DNA of 12,356 nt, from assembly GCA_028825345.1 (NCBI GenBank), contig JAPKAJ010000051.1, forward strand, positions 1-12,356, in the 5' to 3' direction. A program made the position numbers and the translations under genes. Below are positions 6,237 through 12,356 of this stretch, one piece after another; position 1 is the first letter of the stretch, and every line of letters starts with the position of its first letter. The notes below the pieces were generated by a model, which saw nothing but the letters and a program-made list of their open reading frames with translations, did not search any database and was not told where the DNA came from. The stretch comes from Arenicellales bacterium (GTDB lineage Bacteria > Pseudomonadota > Gammaproteobacteria > Arenicellales > UBA868).

Positions 6237-8918
6237 ATGACTGAAGATAGCCCAGGGGCGCAGCCCCAGACCTCGAGCGGGGCCGATGCTCCCGAGATCG
6301 ATCGATCGATCTACCGCTATGTTCTGCGCTATACCCTGCGCGGACAGTTATTTCTGCTTTTGCTAACGGTGTTGACAATGCCGTTGGTCTATATCTCCCT
6401 TGATATCCCAAAACGGATCATAAACCAGGCTATCGGCGGCGTTGACATGCCTGATCAGATCCTGGGGTTTGGGGTGGATCAGGTCAGCTATCTACTGGCG
6501 CTGTCGGTTGCTTTTTTGCTGGTTGTGGTTATATCAGGTGCTCTGAAGTTTTACCTGAATGTCTACAAAGGTGTTTTGGGCGAGCGGATGTTACGACGCT
6601 TCCGTTTTGATCTTTACACCCGAATTCTTCGTTTTCCCTCGGCTCATATCCGACGCACTACGCCGGCTGAGATTATTCCAATGATCACTGCCGAGACCGA
6701 ACCGCTGGGCGGTCTGATCGGAGATGCCATAGCGGCGCCGGCATTCCAAGGCGCGTTGTTGCTGACTTATCTTTCGTTCATTTTTCAGCAGGATCTTTGG
6801 CTCGGCCTGGCATCGATAGCCCTGTATCCACCGCAGATGTACCTGATTCCAAAGCTGCAGGCAAAAGTCAACGCCCTGGCAAAGACTCGGGTGCAAACGG
6901 TCCGGTTGCTCGCGGGCCATATCGGGGAAACCGTGCAGGGAGCTACTGACATTCATGCCAATGACAGTGGGCGATTTGAAAGAGCAAAGACATCAAACCA
7001 GTTGGGACGGATATTCGATATCCGCGAGGAGCTTTATCGACGTAAATTCTTTATCAAGTTTCTCAATAATATTCTGGCACAGGTGACCCCATTCTTCTTT
7101 TTCTCAATTGGGGGCTACCTTGTTATTCAAGGGGATGTGTCGCTTGGGGCGCTGGTGGCTGTTCTTGCGGCTTATAAGGATATTGGCCCGCCATGGAAAG
7201 AGCTGCTTAAGTTCTACCAGGTCTTCGAAGATACGCGGGTTAAGTACGAGCAAGTTGCGAAGCAGTTTGAGCCGGAAAACATGATTAAAGCCTCGATACT
7301 TGAAGACCAAGAGGTTGTTGAGTCACTCAAGGGAACGTTGACTGCCAGTAACGTCAGTTACGGCGAGGACGAGAACAGTCAAACGGTCAGCGGAGCCAGT
7401 TTTTCACTACCACTGGATACCCATGTCGCAGTGGTAGGTGGCGCGGGATCAGGCAAGAGCCACCTGGCTGGGTTGGCCGCGCGGGTATTGTGGCCAACGG
7501 CGGGTCGTTTGAGTATTAATTATCTGGATTGGTCTGAAGTGCCCGAGGCAGTTCCCGGGCGAAGGGTCGCCTGGGTCGGCTCGAGTGCTCATATTTTTTC
7601 CGGGACTATCAGCCACAATTTGTACTATGGCTTGATGAATTCGCCACAAAATCTGGACCCGAAGACTGAGGATAAGGCTGAGCAGCGGCGCTTGCGGGAA
7701 GCTCTGGCATCGGGCAATAGCACAGATAGTGCGGCGATGCCGTGGCTCGATTTGGCTGCCGGCAATCTTTCGGATGAGCGGGCGCTACTGGAAAAAGCAA
7801 TAAAAGTACTAGCGGTGGTGCAGCTTGACGAAGATGGATACCGTTTTGGCCTTGGCATGCATGCTACGTTTTCGGATCAGGATGGCATGCGGGCTCGATT
7901 TCTAAAAGCGCGCGAACAAATCCGCGCCAAAGGTCTTGAGTTCGTGGCGTTTGATCCGGATATCTACAATGTCAACATCACTGTTGCCGAAAATATCCTC
8001 TTTGGCAATCCAGATGATCCAGCCTTTTATCCGGATCGACTGCCCTCTAACCCTTTGGTCACCCAATTACTGCGCGATGCCGGACTCTTTGATGACTTTC
8101 TGGCGATGGGACATAAAGTCGCAGCAACGATGGTCGAGATTTTCTCTGGCGTTAGCGCCGATAGCGAACTGTTTGAGCAGTTCAGTCTGGTCAGCAGCGA
8201 TGATCTGGTCGTGCTTGAACGCATCTTGCGGGACACAACGGATGCTGCGGTCAGTGATCTCGCTCAGTTGCAAGAAGCCGACCAGGAAATTTTGCGCGCA
8301 CTAGTGTACCGGCTAGCCCCGGCCCGGCACCGTCTTGGAATAATTGATGAGAGTGTTCAGCAGCGGTTACTTAAGGTGCGGGGGATGCTGCGCGATGAGT
8401 TAGGGTCTGATAACGATTCTGTGAACTTCCTCGACGCTCAAGCTTTTAATCCAGGATTGAATATTGAGTCTAATGTTCTTTTTGGAGCCATGCCCTTTGG
8501 TAAGCCGGCGGTTCGGGAGACTATCTGCCGTGAAATTGATGAAGCGATAACGGCTGCAGGTTTACGCGAGTATGTGATTGAGCTCGGCCTGACCGCAGAT
8601 GTGGGCAACGCCGGCGGTCGACTGAGCAGCATTCAACGGCAGAAGCTCGTGATTGCTAGAGCACTGATGAAGGATCCCGATTTGCTCGTAGTAGACGAAG
8701 CGCTCGGCCCGCTGGATTTCAACGCCCGCAGCCAAATCATTAAAAACGTCTGCGAGTTCATGAACGGCCGTGGCGTGCTCTGGGTGCTGGAGACCCCAGC
8801 GCTGGCTCGAGAATTTGAGGATGTAATCGTGATGGGTTCGGGCCGGATATTAGAGCAGGGTAAGTCTGAAGCATTGGAGCAACAAGACGGCCCGTTCAAA
8901 GCTTTGCTGACGAACTGA
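6237..8918 (+). CDS. Type I ABC exporter with enlarged, repeat-containing and degenerate ATPase domain
   Basis: Encodes 893 residues; ordinary half-exporters have about 580-620. Residues 25-340 form an ABC transporter transmembrane domain with hydrophobic segments near 36-56, 83-106, 168-205 (probably two) and 275-312 (probably two). The ATPase domain follows. Walker A is GGAGSGKS (401-408) and Walker B is LLVVDE (816-821), so the lysine and catalytic glutamate are kept. The signature is LSSIQRQ (796-802) instead of LSGGQRQ, the usual H-loop His is Glu852, and the Q-loop Gln is not seen (Ser449 in the first copy). Between the first Q-loop (446-465) and the signature there are about 330 residues, where MsbA has roughly 40; the insertion repeats the Q-loop module. 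Only one complete ATPase domain is present, so it probably works as a dimer at the inner membrane. The substrate is unknown; divergent glycosyltransferases suggest a glycolipid or glycan, while the adjacent carboxypeptidase leaves peptides possible. Confidence 0.88.
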   Translation: MTEDSPGAQPQTSSGADAPEIDRSIYRYVLRYTLRGQLFLLLLTVLTMPLVYISLDIPKRIINQAIGGVDMPDQILGFGVDQVSYLLALSVAFLLVVVISGALKFYLNVYKGVLGERMLRRFRFDLYTRILRFPSAHIRRTTPAEIIPMITAETEPLGGLIGDAIAAPAFQGALLLTYLSFIFQQDLWLGLASIALYPPQMYLIPKLQAKVNALAKTRVQTVRLLAGHIGETVQGATDIHANDSGRFERAKTSNQLGRIFDIREELYRRKFFIKFLNNILAQVTPFFFFSIGGYLVIQGDVSLGALVAVLAAYKDIGPPWKELLKFYQVFEDTRVKYEQVAKQFEPENMIKASILEDQEVVESLKGTLTASNVSYGEDENSQTVSGASFSLPLDTHVAVVGGAGSGKSHLAGLAARVLWPTAGRLSINYLDWSEVPEAVPGRRVAWVGSSAHIFSGTISHNLYYGLMNSPQNLDPKTEDKAEQRRLREALASGNSTDSAAMPWLDLAAGNLSDERALLEKAIKVLAVVQLDEDGYRFGLGMHATFSDQDGMRARFLKAREQIRAKGLEFVAFDPDIYNVNITVAENILFGNPDDPAFYPDRLPSNPLVTQLLRDAGLFDDFLAMGHKVAATMVEIFSGVSADSELFEQFSLVSSDDLVVLERILRDTTDAAVSDLAQLQEADQEILRALVYRLAPARHRLGIIDESVQQRLLKVRGMLRDELGSDNDSVNFLDAQAFNPGLNIESNVLFGAMPFGKPAVRETICREIDEAITAAGLREYVIELGLTADVGNAGGRLSSIQRQKLVIARALMKDPDLLVVDEALGPLDFNARSQIIKNVCEFMNGRGVLWVLETPALAREFEDVIVMGSGRILEQGKSEALEQQDGPFKALLTN
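6296..6311. repeat. Four tandem GATC sites
   Basis: Four head-to-tail GATC tetramers make a perfect 16-bp palindrome, 60 bp inside the exporter gene, encoding part of EIDRSIY. The sites would be a cluster of Dam targets if the host has Dam methylase, which the window does not show. It may be chance. Confidence 0.6.
7572..8486 (+). repeat. Three diverged copies of the Q-loop/ENILFG segment inside the exporter ATPase domain
   Basis: The encoded copies are residues 446-465 (WVGSSAHIFSGTISHNLYYG), 571-590 (ending TVAENILFG) and 731-750 (ending NIESNVLFG). Copy 1 sits 42 residues after the Walker A Lys, the same spacing as in MsbA. Copy 3 sits about 46 residues before the signature, also near normal. 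Copy 2 and its flanks are therefore extra. A second pair of matching segments is 535-563 and 691-719, with an ungapped offset of 156 residues: Y-R-F/L, His542/His698, and R-x-L-K-x-R-x-x-I/L-R. A third is SDERALLEKAI (512-522) against SDDLVVLERIL (654-664). DNA identity between copies is low, so the duplications are old. Confidence 0.7.
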
Positions 8919-8920
8919 GT

Positions 8921-9835
8921 ATGTCCGGGACTGGCTCCTCTGCAATAGCGTCCGGCGCAGAAGCGATTCGAATACTCGCAATGGAGCCTTGCGGACCCCC
9001 CGATGCGGGCATCCTGGACGCAAGCCTGAAGAGTTTGCGTCTTGCAGGGATACATGTCGATTACCAACCCTATGATCGAAACGCTGGGGAACGACTCGGG
9101 GAACGCGGGGTGGCAGCGCGGTTGGCACAGTTAAACGCCGGCCTCGGCGGGTCGCCCTATGACTATCTGCTGAGTGTTCGGGGGGGTTATGGCGCAAGCG
9201 ACCTGCTATCGCTTATCGATTGGCCGGCGCTTGCCGGAATGAATCCACGCCCCCTGATCGGGTTTTCCGATGTAAGCGCACTGCAAAGCGCATTTTATAC
9301 ACGCTTACAGTGGCCCGGTTTGCACGCGCCAATGCCTGGCTCACCGTTATGGACCAACGGTCCAGATGTAAATCAACTGACCGGTTACCTGCAAAAAGGG
9401 CGGCCATGGCGCGGCACCATCTCAGTCACCCCGTTAACAGCCAAGGCCCAAGAGACCTGTACCGGTCTGCTGTTTGGCGGTTGCCTGAGTGTTCTGAGCA
9501 ATCTGATTGGTACCGCGTATTTACCAGCATCGTTTGCCGGCCATATTCTTTTTTTCGAAGATACCGCAGAGAGCACCTCGCGTGTGCTGCGCTACTGGCG
9601 CCAATGGCTCGATTGTGGTTTGCTGGAGGGGGTTGTTGCCGTGGTTTTGGGGCGTTTTTCAAAGACCGGCGCAGATCAAAGTGAAGACAGGTTGCGCGAC
9701 GAAATGGCGCAACGCACTCCATGTCCAGTGTTTGCTTCACAGGATTTTGGCCATGTCAGTCCGAATATGCCTTTGTGTCTTGGCTCAAGGGCCCAGATCA
9801 AAGCTAACTCGCTGACGTGGACACTTAAGGGTTGA
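8921..9835 (+). CDS. ldcA: S66 family LD-carboxypeptidase (LdcA-like)
   Basis: Encodes 304 residues, the usual size. LdcA is a cytoplasmic peptidoglycan-recycling enzyme that removes the terminal D-Ala from the muropeptide tetrapeptide. The Ser-Glu-His triad of family S66 is present: Ser116 in the nucleophile elbow IGFSDVSAL (113-121), Glu213 in ILFFEDTAE (209-217) and His278 in DFGHVSPNMPL (275-285). Other family marks are SVRGGYGASDLL (85-96), LHAPMPG (134-140) and LLFGGCLSVLSNLIGT (183-198). The ATG lies two bases after the exporter stop, so the two are almost certainly co-transcribed. The same family includes the microcin C self-immunity protein MccF; the HAPM segment and the overall length fit LdcA better, but by eye I cannot exclude another peptide substrate. 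Confidence 0.9.
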   Translation: MSGTGSSAIASGAEAIRILAMEPCGPPDAGILDASLKSLRLAGIHVDYQPYDRNAGERLGERGVAARLAQLNAGLGGSPYDYLLSVRGGYGASDLLSLIDWPALAGMNPRPLIGFSDVSALQSAFYTRLQWPGLHAPMPGSPLWTNGPDVNQLTGYLQKGRPWRGTISVTPLTAKAQETCTGLLFGGCLSVLSNLIGTAYLPASFAGHILFFEDTAESTSRVLRYWRQWLDCGLLEGVVAVVLGRFSKTGADQSEDRLRDEMAQRTPCPVFASQDFGHVSPNMPLCLGSRAQIKANSLTWTLKG

Positions 9836-9840
9836 TCGGG

Positions 9841-9856
9841 GCCGGTTTCGACCGGC
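9841..9856. other. Perfect 6-bp hairpin with UUCG loop after ldcA
   Basis: GCCGGT, TTCG and ACCGGC form a 16-base inverted repeat five bases after the ldcA stop. A UUCG loop on a GC-rich stem is very stable in RNA. No run of T follows, so it is not a standard intrinsic terminator; it may protect the 3' end of the exporter-ldcA message or assist termination. Confidence 0.55.
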
Positions 9857-9973
9857 GAGCCAGGTCGGCAACGATCTGAACAAAGTCGCTCACCAGCTAT
9901 CGAATGAGCAGTATTGCGTGTCTGAACCTACAGCCCGCCTTGTGCTGTATGGATGCCCAAAGTACCATCGCCT

Positions 9974-9989
9974 TTTCGCGAAATACAAT
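9974..9989 (+). promoter_or_regulatory. Possible dapA promoter core with adjoining palindrome
   Basis: TACAAT (9984-9989) matches the sigma-70 -10 box at five of six positions and would start transcription near 9996, leaving the dapA Shine-Dalgarno intact. It directly follows the perfect 10-bp palindrome TTTCGCGAAA (9974-9983), which lies in the -10 to -35 spacer where an operator would act. No good -35 is found at 16-18 bases, so an activator may be required or the call may be wrong. Confidence 0.3.
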
Positions 9990-10020
9990 CTTTGCCGTGA
10001 CCGGTTTCAAATTGTCTAAT

Positions 10021-10026
10021 GAGGGG
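10021..10026 (+). promoter_or_regulatory. Ribosome binding site that sets the dapA start
   Basis: GAGGGG lies 7 bases before ATG 10034, which is ideal spacing. It rules against the in-frame ATG at 10019, which would sit on top of it. Confidence 0.8.
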
Positions 10027-10033
10027 TTATCAG

Positions 10034-10909
10034 ATGTTGACAGGTAGCATGGTGGCGATGGTCACTCCAATGAATGAGCAAGGTGCGATTGATTGGCCCG
10101 CGCTCGAGAGGCTCGTTGAGCACCATATCTCTCAGGGCACCGACGCGATCGTTTCTGTAGGCACCACCGGGGAGTCAGCTACGCTCGACCATGAAGAACA
10201 TGGCGAAGTGATCAGCCGCACAGTTCAGGCGGTTGCCGGAAGGATTCCAGTGATTGGGGGTACCGGCGCAAACTCAACCTCCGAGGCCATCGCCCTGACC
10301 CAACGCGCGATGGATGCCGGGGTCGATGCCTGCCTGCTTGTGGTCCCTTATTACAACAAACCTCCTCAAGAAGGGTTGTATCAGCATTTCAAGGCCATTG
10401 CTGAGGCGGTCGCCATCCCGCAGATCCTGTACAACGTGCCCGGGCGCACGGCGGTAGATATGCATAACGATACGACGGTGCGCCTGGCGGAGATCGACAA
10501 TATCGTAGCGATCAAAGATGCGACCAACGACCTGGATCGGGCGCATGATCTTATCGCCCGCTGTCCCTCGGATTTTGCCATTTATTCAGGGGAGGATGGC
10601 AGCGCCTGTGAGTTGATGCTCGCTGGCGGCAAAGGCACCATCTCCGTTACGGCGAACGTGGCCCCGCAACTCATGCATCGAATGTGCCAGGCAGCGGTTC
10701 TGGGCCATGCTGACGAGGCGCGCGCCCTTAACGATCAACTGGCGGACCTGCACATAGCGATGTTTTTGGAGTCCAACCCAATCCCCGCCAAGTGGGCGGT
10801 TGAGCAGCAGGGTTTGATAGGCGGGCGTATCCGCCTGCCGCTGGTGCCATTATCGGAGCAGTATCACGATCAGGTGCGTTCTGCCATGAATCTGGCTGGC
10901 ATCGCCTAG
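10034..10909 (+). CDS. dapA: 4-Hydroxy-tetrahydrodipicolinate synthase
   Basis: Encodes 291 residues. DapA condenses pyruvate with aspartate semialdehyde, the first committed step to diaminopimelate and lysine, in the cytoplasm, as a tetramer of TIM barrels. With ATG 10034 the numbering equals that of E. coli: Thr44 and Thr45 in VGTTGESAT, Tyr107 and Tyr133 in the proton relay, Arg138 at the entrance and Schiff-base Lys161 in AIKDATND. Residues of the lysine feedback site (Ser48, Ala49, His53, His56, Asn80, Glu84, Tyr106) are all kept, so inhibition by lysine is expected. The start is chosen from GAGGGG 7 bases upstream and from the family N-terminus [16 protein letters not shown] 10019 would add five residues. 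It follows a 198-bp intergenic region and probably begins a new transcription unit, with purC 38 bases downstream. Confidence 0.98.
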   Translation: MLTGSMVAMVTPMNEQGAIDWPALERLVEHHISQGTDAIVSVGTTGESATLDHEEHGEVISRTVQAVAGRIPVIGGTGANSTSEAIALTQRAMDAGVDACLLVVPYYNKPPQEGLYQHFKAIAEAVAIPQILYNVPGRTAVDMHNDTTVRLAEIDNIVAIKDATNDLDRAHDLIARCPSDFAIYSGEDGSACELMLAGGKGTISVTANVAPQLMHRMCQAAVLGHADEARALNDQLADLHIAMFLESNPIPAKWAVEQQGLIGGRIRLPLVPLSEQYHDQVRSAMNLAGIA

Positions 10910-10947
10910 TTGCTTTAACCCTCAATCAGATAAAGGCTCACCGACAT

Positions 10948-11676
10948 ATGGAAAAAGGCCAAGAATTGTACTCAGGGAAGGCGAAATCTGTTTTCCTTAC
11001 TCAGGATCCCGCCCAGTTGATTATGGAATTTCGTGATGATACTTCGGCTTTCGATGGCGAAAAAATAGATCAGCTTGCCCGCAAAGGAACGGTAAACAAC
11101 CGCTTCAATGCCTTTATCATGGACCACCTCGAAAGCCAGGGGGTCGCGACCCACTTCGAAGGACTTCGCAGCGACACGGAATCCCAGGTTAAGCGGCTGG
11201 ACATGATTCCAGTGGAGTGCGTTGTGCGAAATATCGCAACCGGATCTTTGTGCAGGCGTCTTGGTGTTGAGGACGGTCTAGATCTCGTGCCGCCGACATT
11301 CGAATTTTTTCTCAAAAATGACGAACTGCATGACCCAATGATCAACGAATATCATATTGCCTCCTTCGGCTGGGCAACTCCTGAAGAGGTGGCGAGCATG
11401 AAAGCCCAAACTTTTCGAGTCAATGAGATCTTGAGCACGTTGTTTGCCGCAGGTGGGATGACCCTGGTCGACTTCAAGCTGGAGTTTGGCCGCTTCGGCG
11501 GACAACTACTGTTAGGTGATGAGTTCACCCCGGATGGGTGCCGCCTTTGGGACACCGATACCCGCAAAAAACTCGATAAAGACCGCTTTCGCCAGGGTCT
11601 GGGCGGTGTCGTCGAGGCCTACGAAGAGGTTGCACTGCGGCTCGGGGTCGATCTCGCAAAACCCGTCTCTTCCTGA
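10948..11676 (+). CDS. purC: Phosphoribosylaminoimidazole-succinocarboxamide synthase
   Basis: Encodes 242 residues (E. coli has 237). PurC joins CAIR and aspartate using ATP to give SAICAR in de novo purine synthesis, in the cytosol. The ATP loop [10 protein letters not shown] is at 7-16, the first family signature [14 protein letters not shown] at 88-101, the second LVDFKLEFG at 173-181, followed by [14 protein letters not shown] (189-202) and DRFRQGLGG (212-220). The sequence is close to E. coli PurC throughout. AAAGG lies 11 bases before the ATG. It sits 38 bases after dapA without bamC in between, and 21 bases before purL, so dapA-purC-purL may form one transcript. The ten or so residues after LGVDL are a short unconserved tail. 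Confidence 0.98.
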   Translation: MEKGQELYSGKAKSVFLTQDPAQLIMEFRDDTSAFDGEKIDQLARKGTVNNRFNAFIMDHLESQGVATHFEGLRSDTESQVKRLDMIPVECVVRNIATGSLCRRLGVEDGLDLVPPTFEFFLKNDELHDPMINEYHIASFGWATPEEVASMKAQTFRVNEILSTLFAAGGMTLVDFKLEFGRFGGQLLLGDEFTPDGCRLWDTDTRKKLDKDRFRQGLGGVVEAYEEVALRLGVDLAKPVSS

Positions 11677-11697
11677 CCGGGCAGGTTGGGTAAGGCC

Positions 11698-12356
11698 GTG
11701 CTGATTCTGGGCGGCGCCTCTGCGGTATCCTCTTTTCGTCTAGAAAAACTGACCCATGATGCCGCCGGCCGGGGTCATCAGATAAAGAGCCTGAGGGCCT
11801 TTTTCTTTTACCTCGCAGACACGAGCGGCGAACTATCCTCAAATGACAAGGCCAGGTTGCGAAATCTGGTCGATGGCACTCAAGAACGCACGGAAGATGT
11901 TGTCGCTGCGGCGGGCGCTTTGCTGGTGGTTCCCCGCTGGGGAACACGCTCGCCATGGTCAACCAAGGCGAGTGAGATCGCGAAACGTTGCAGCCTTTCT
12001 GGATTGAGGCGCCTCGAACGCGGGGTTGCATGGCACTTTGATGACATGAGTCACGATGCCAAGACCCGTCAGTGCTTGGCCCAACTCGTTCACGATCCAA
12101 TGATCGAGTCGATTGCCTCGGATCCTACCAAGCTCGCGCAAACTTTTTATACTGCGACTGCGGGGCCCTTGGGGTTCGTAGATGTCCGCGACGGTGGCCT
12201 AACGGCTCTTGAGGATGCTAATCGGCGCGAAGGGTTTGCGCTGAATCACGACGAAATCGCCTACCTCGTTGAAGAATTCAAGCGGCTCGGGCGCAACCCA
12301 ACAGACGCTGAATTGATGATGTTTGCACAGGTAAATTCTGAGCACTGCCGGCACAA
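11698..12356 (+). CDS. purL: Phosphoribosylformylglycinamidine synthase, N-terminal part
   Basis: The frame stays open to the window end, giving 219 codons of a protein expected to be near 1,290 residues. PurL converts FGAR to FGAM using glutamine and ATP in de novo purine synthesis. The N-terminus [17 protein letters not shown] matches the PurS-like start of the long proteobacterial form. [19 protein letters not shown], then RLERGVAWH, then [15 protein letters not shown], and the final NSEHCRHK (start of the conserved substrate-binding domain) follow in the expected order. GTG 11698 is chosen because the family N-terminus aligns there; TTG 11686 is an alternative and the Shine-Dalgarno is poor for either. 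The purC stop lies in the same frame 24 bases upstream. Glutamine amidotransferase and ATP-binding parts lie outside the window. Confidence 0.95.
   Translation, partial: MLILGGASAVSSFRLEKLTHDAAGRGHQIKSLRAFFFYLADTSGELSSNDKARLRNLVDGTQERTEDVVAAAGALLVVPRWGTRSPWSTKASEIAKRCSLSGLRRLERGVAWHFDDMSHDAKTRQCLAQLVHDPMIESIASDPTKLAQTFYTATAGPLGFVDVRDGGLTALEDANRREGFALNHDEIAYLVEEFKRLGRNPTDAELMMFAQVNSEHCRH

Noticed and set aside
6372..6377. Consensus TTGACA inside the exporter gene
   Set aside because: No -10 box lies at 16-18 bases, and it falls in the coding sequence of the first membrane segment, so it is chance.
9836..9860. tRNA T-arm or tmRNA 5' end resemblance (GGTTTCGACC)
   Set aside because: The TTCGA is just the loop of a perfect palindrome; no acceptor stem, anticodon arm or tag reading frame is present.
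9992..10020. TTGCCG, 17 bases, TCTAAT as the dapA promoter
   Set aside because: Spacing and match are good, but the transcript would begin near 10027 and lose the Shine-Dalgarno; it would require nearly leaderless translation.
10019..10033. ATG at 10019 as dapA start
   Set aside because: It would place the start on the GAGGGG ribosome site, and DapA family alignment begins at the ATG at 10034.
9836..10033. Lysine riboswitch upstream of dapA
   Set aside because: Length is adequate, but I see none of the conserved core elements or the nested stems; only one simple hairpin is evident.
1..12356. Mobile element, prophage or defence island
   Set aside because: No transposase, integrase, terminal repeats, toxin-antitoxin pair or abrupt composition change was seen; the housekeeping genes on the right are in normal context.

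Overview
This window looks like chromosomal DNA from a gammaproteobacterium. DapA and PurC follow the E. coli enzymes almost residue for residue; DapA needs no gaps to place Thr44, Thr45, Tyr107, Tyr133, Arg138 and Lys161. PurL is the long single-chain type, and a YpeA-type acetyltransferase is present. I cannot name a genus. I see no transposase, integrase, tRNA, rRNA, CRISPR array or replication origin, and coding density is close to complete.

Positions 1-2071 (+ strand) hold the 3' end of a MurG-like (COG4671-type) glycosyltransferase, a complete second member of that family, and a YpeA-like GNAT acetyltransferase joined to it by an ATGA overlap. This run converges, with an 11-bp tail-to-tail overlap, on a four-gene minus-strand operon (6142 down to 2061). 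In transcription order that operon encodes a WcaL-like GT4 glycosyltransferase, a second GT4 glycosyltransferase, a histidine phosphatase and a P1-family (S58/DmpA) self-processing aminopeptidase. The first two junctions are TAATG overlaps and the third is a 7-nt gap.

A 94-bp divergent promoter region (6143-6236) separates that operon from a + strand pair: an 893-residue type I ABC exporter and, two bases after its stop, an S66-family LD-carboxypeptidase. Four glycosyltransferases, a phosphatase, a half-transporter-like exporter and two peptidases active on unusual peptide bonds suggest an envelope glycoconjugate or glycopeptide assembly and export locus. The product cannot be read from the sequence.

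The most unusual feature is the exporter's nucleotide-binding domain. Walker A and Walker B are intact. About 265-270 extra residues are inserted between the Q-loop region and the signature motif, and the insertion is built from repeats of the Q-loop/ENILFG segment: three copies in all, ending at residues 465, 590 and 750. The signature reads LSSIQ, the H-loop His position holds Glu, and the Q-loop Gln is not recognisable.

After a 198-bp intergenic region with a UUCG hairpin and a likely dapA promoter, positions 10034-12356 are housekeeping genes: dapA (lysine and diaminopimelate synthesis), purC, and the first 219 codons of purL, which runs off the window. The bamC gene often found between dapA and purC in gammaproteobacteria is absent.
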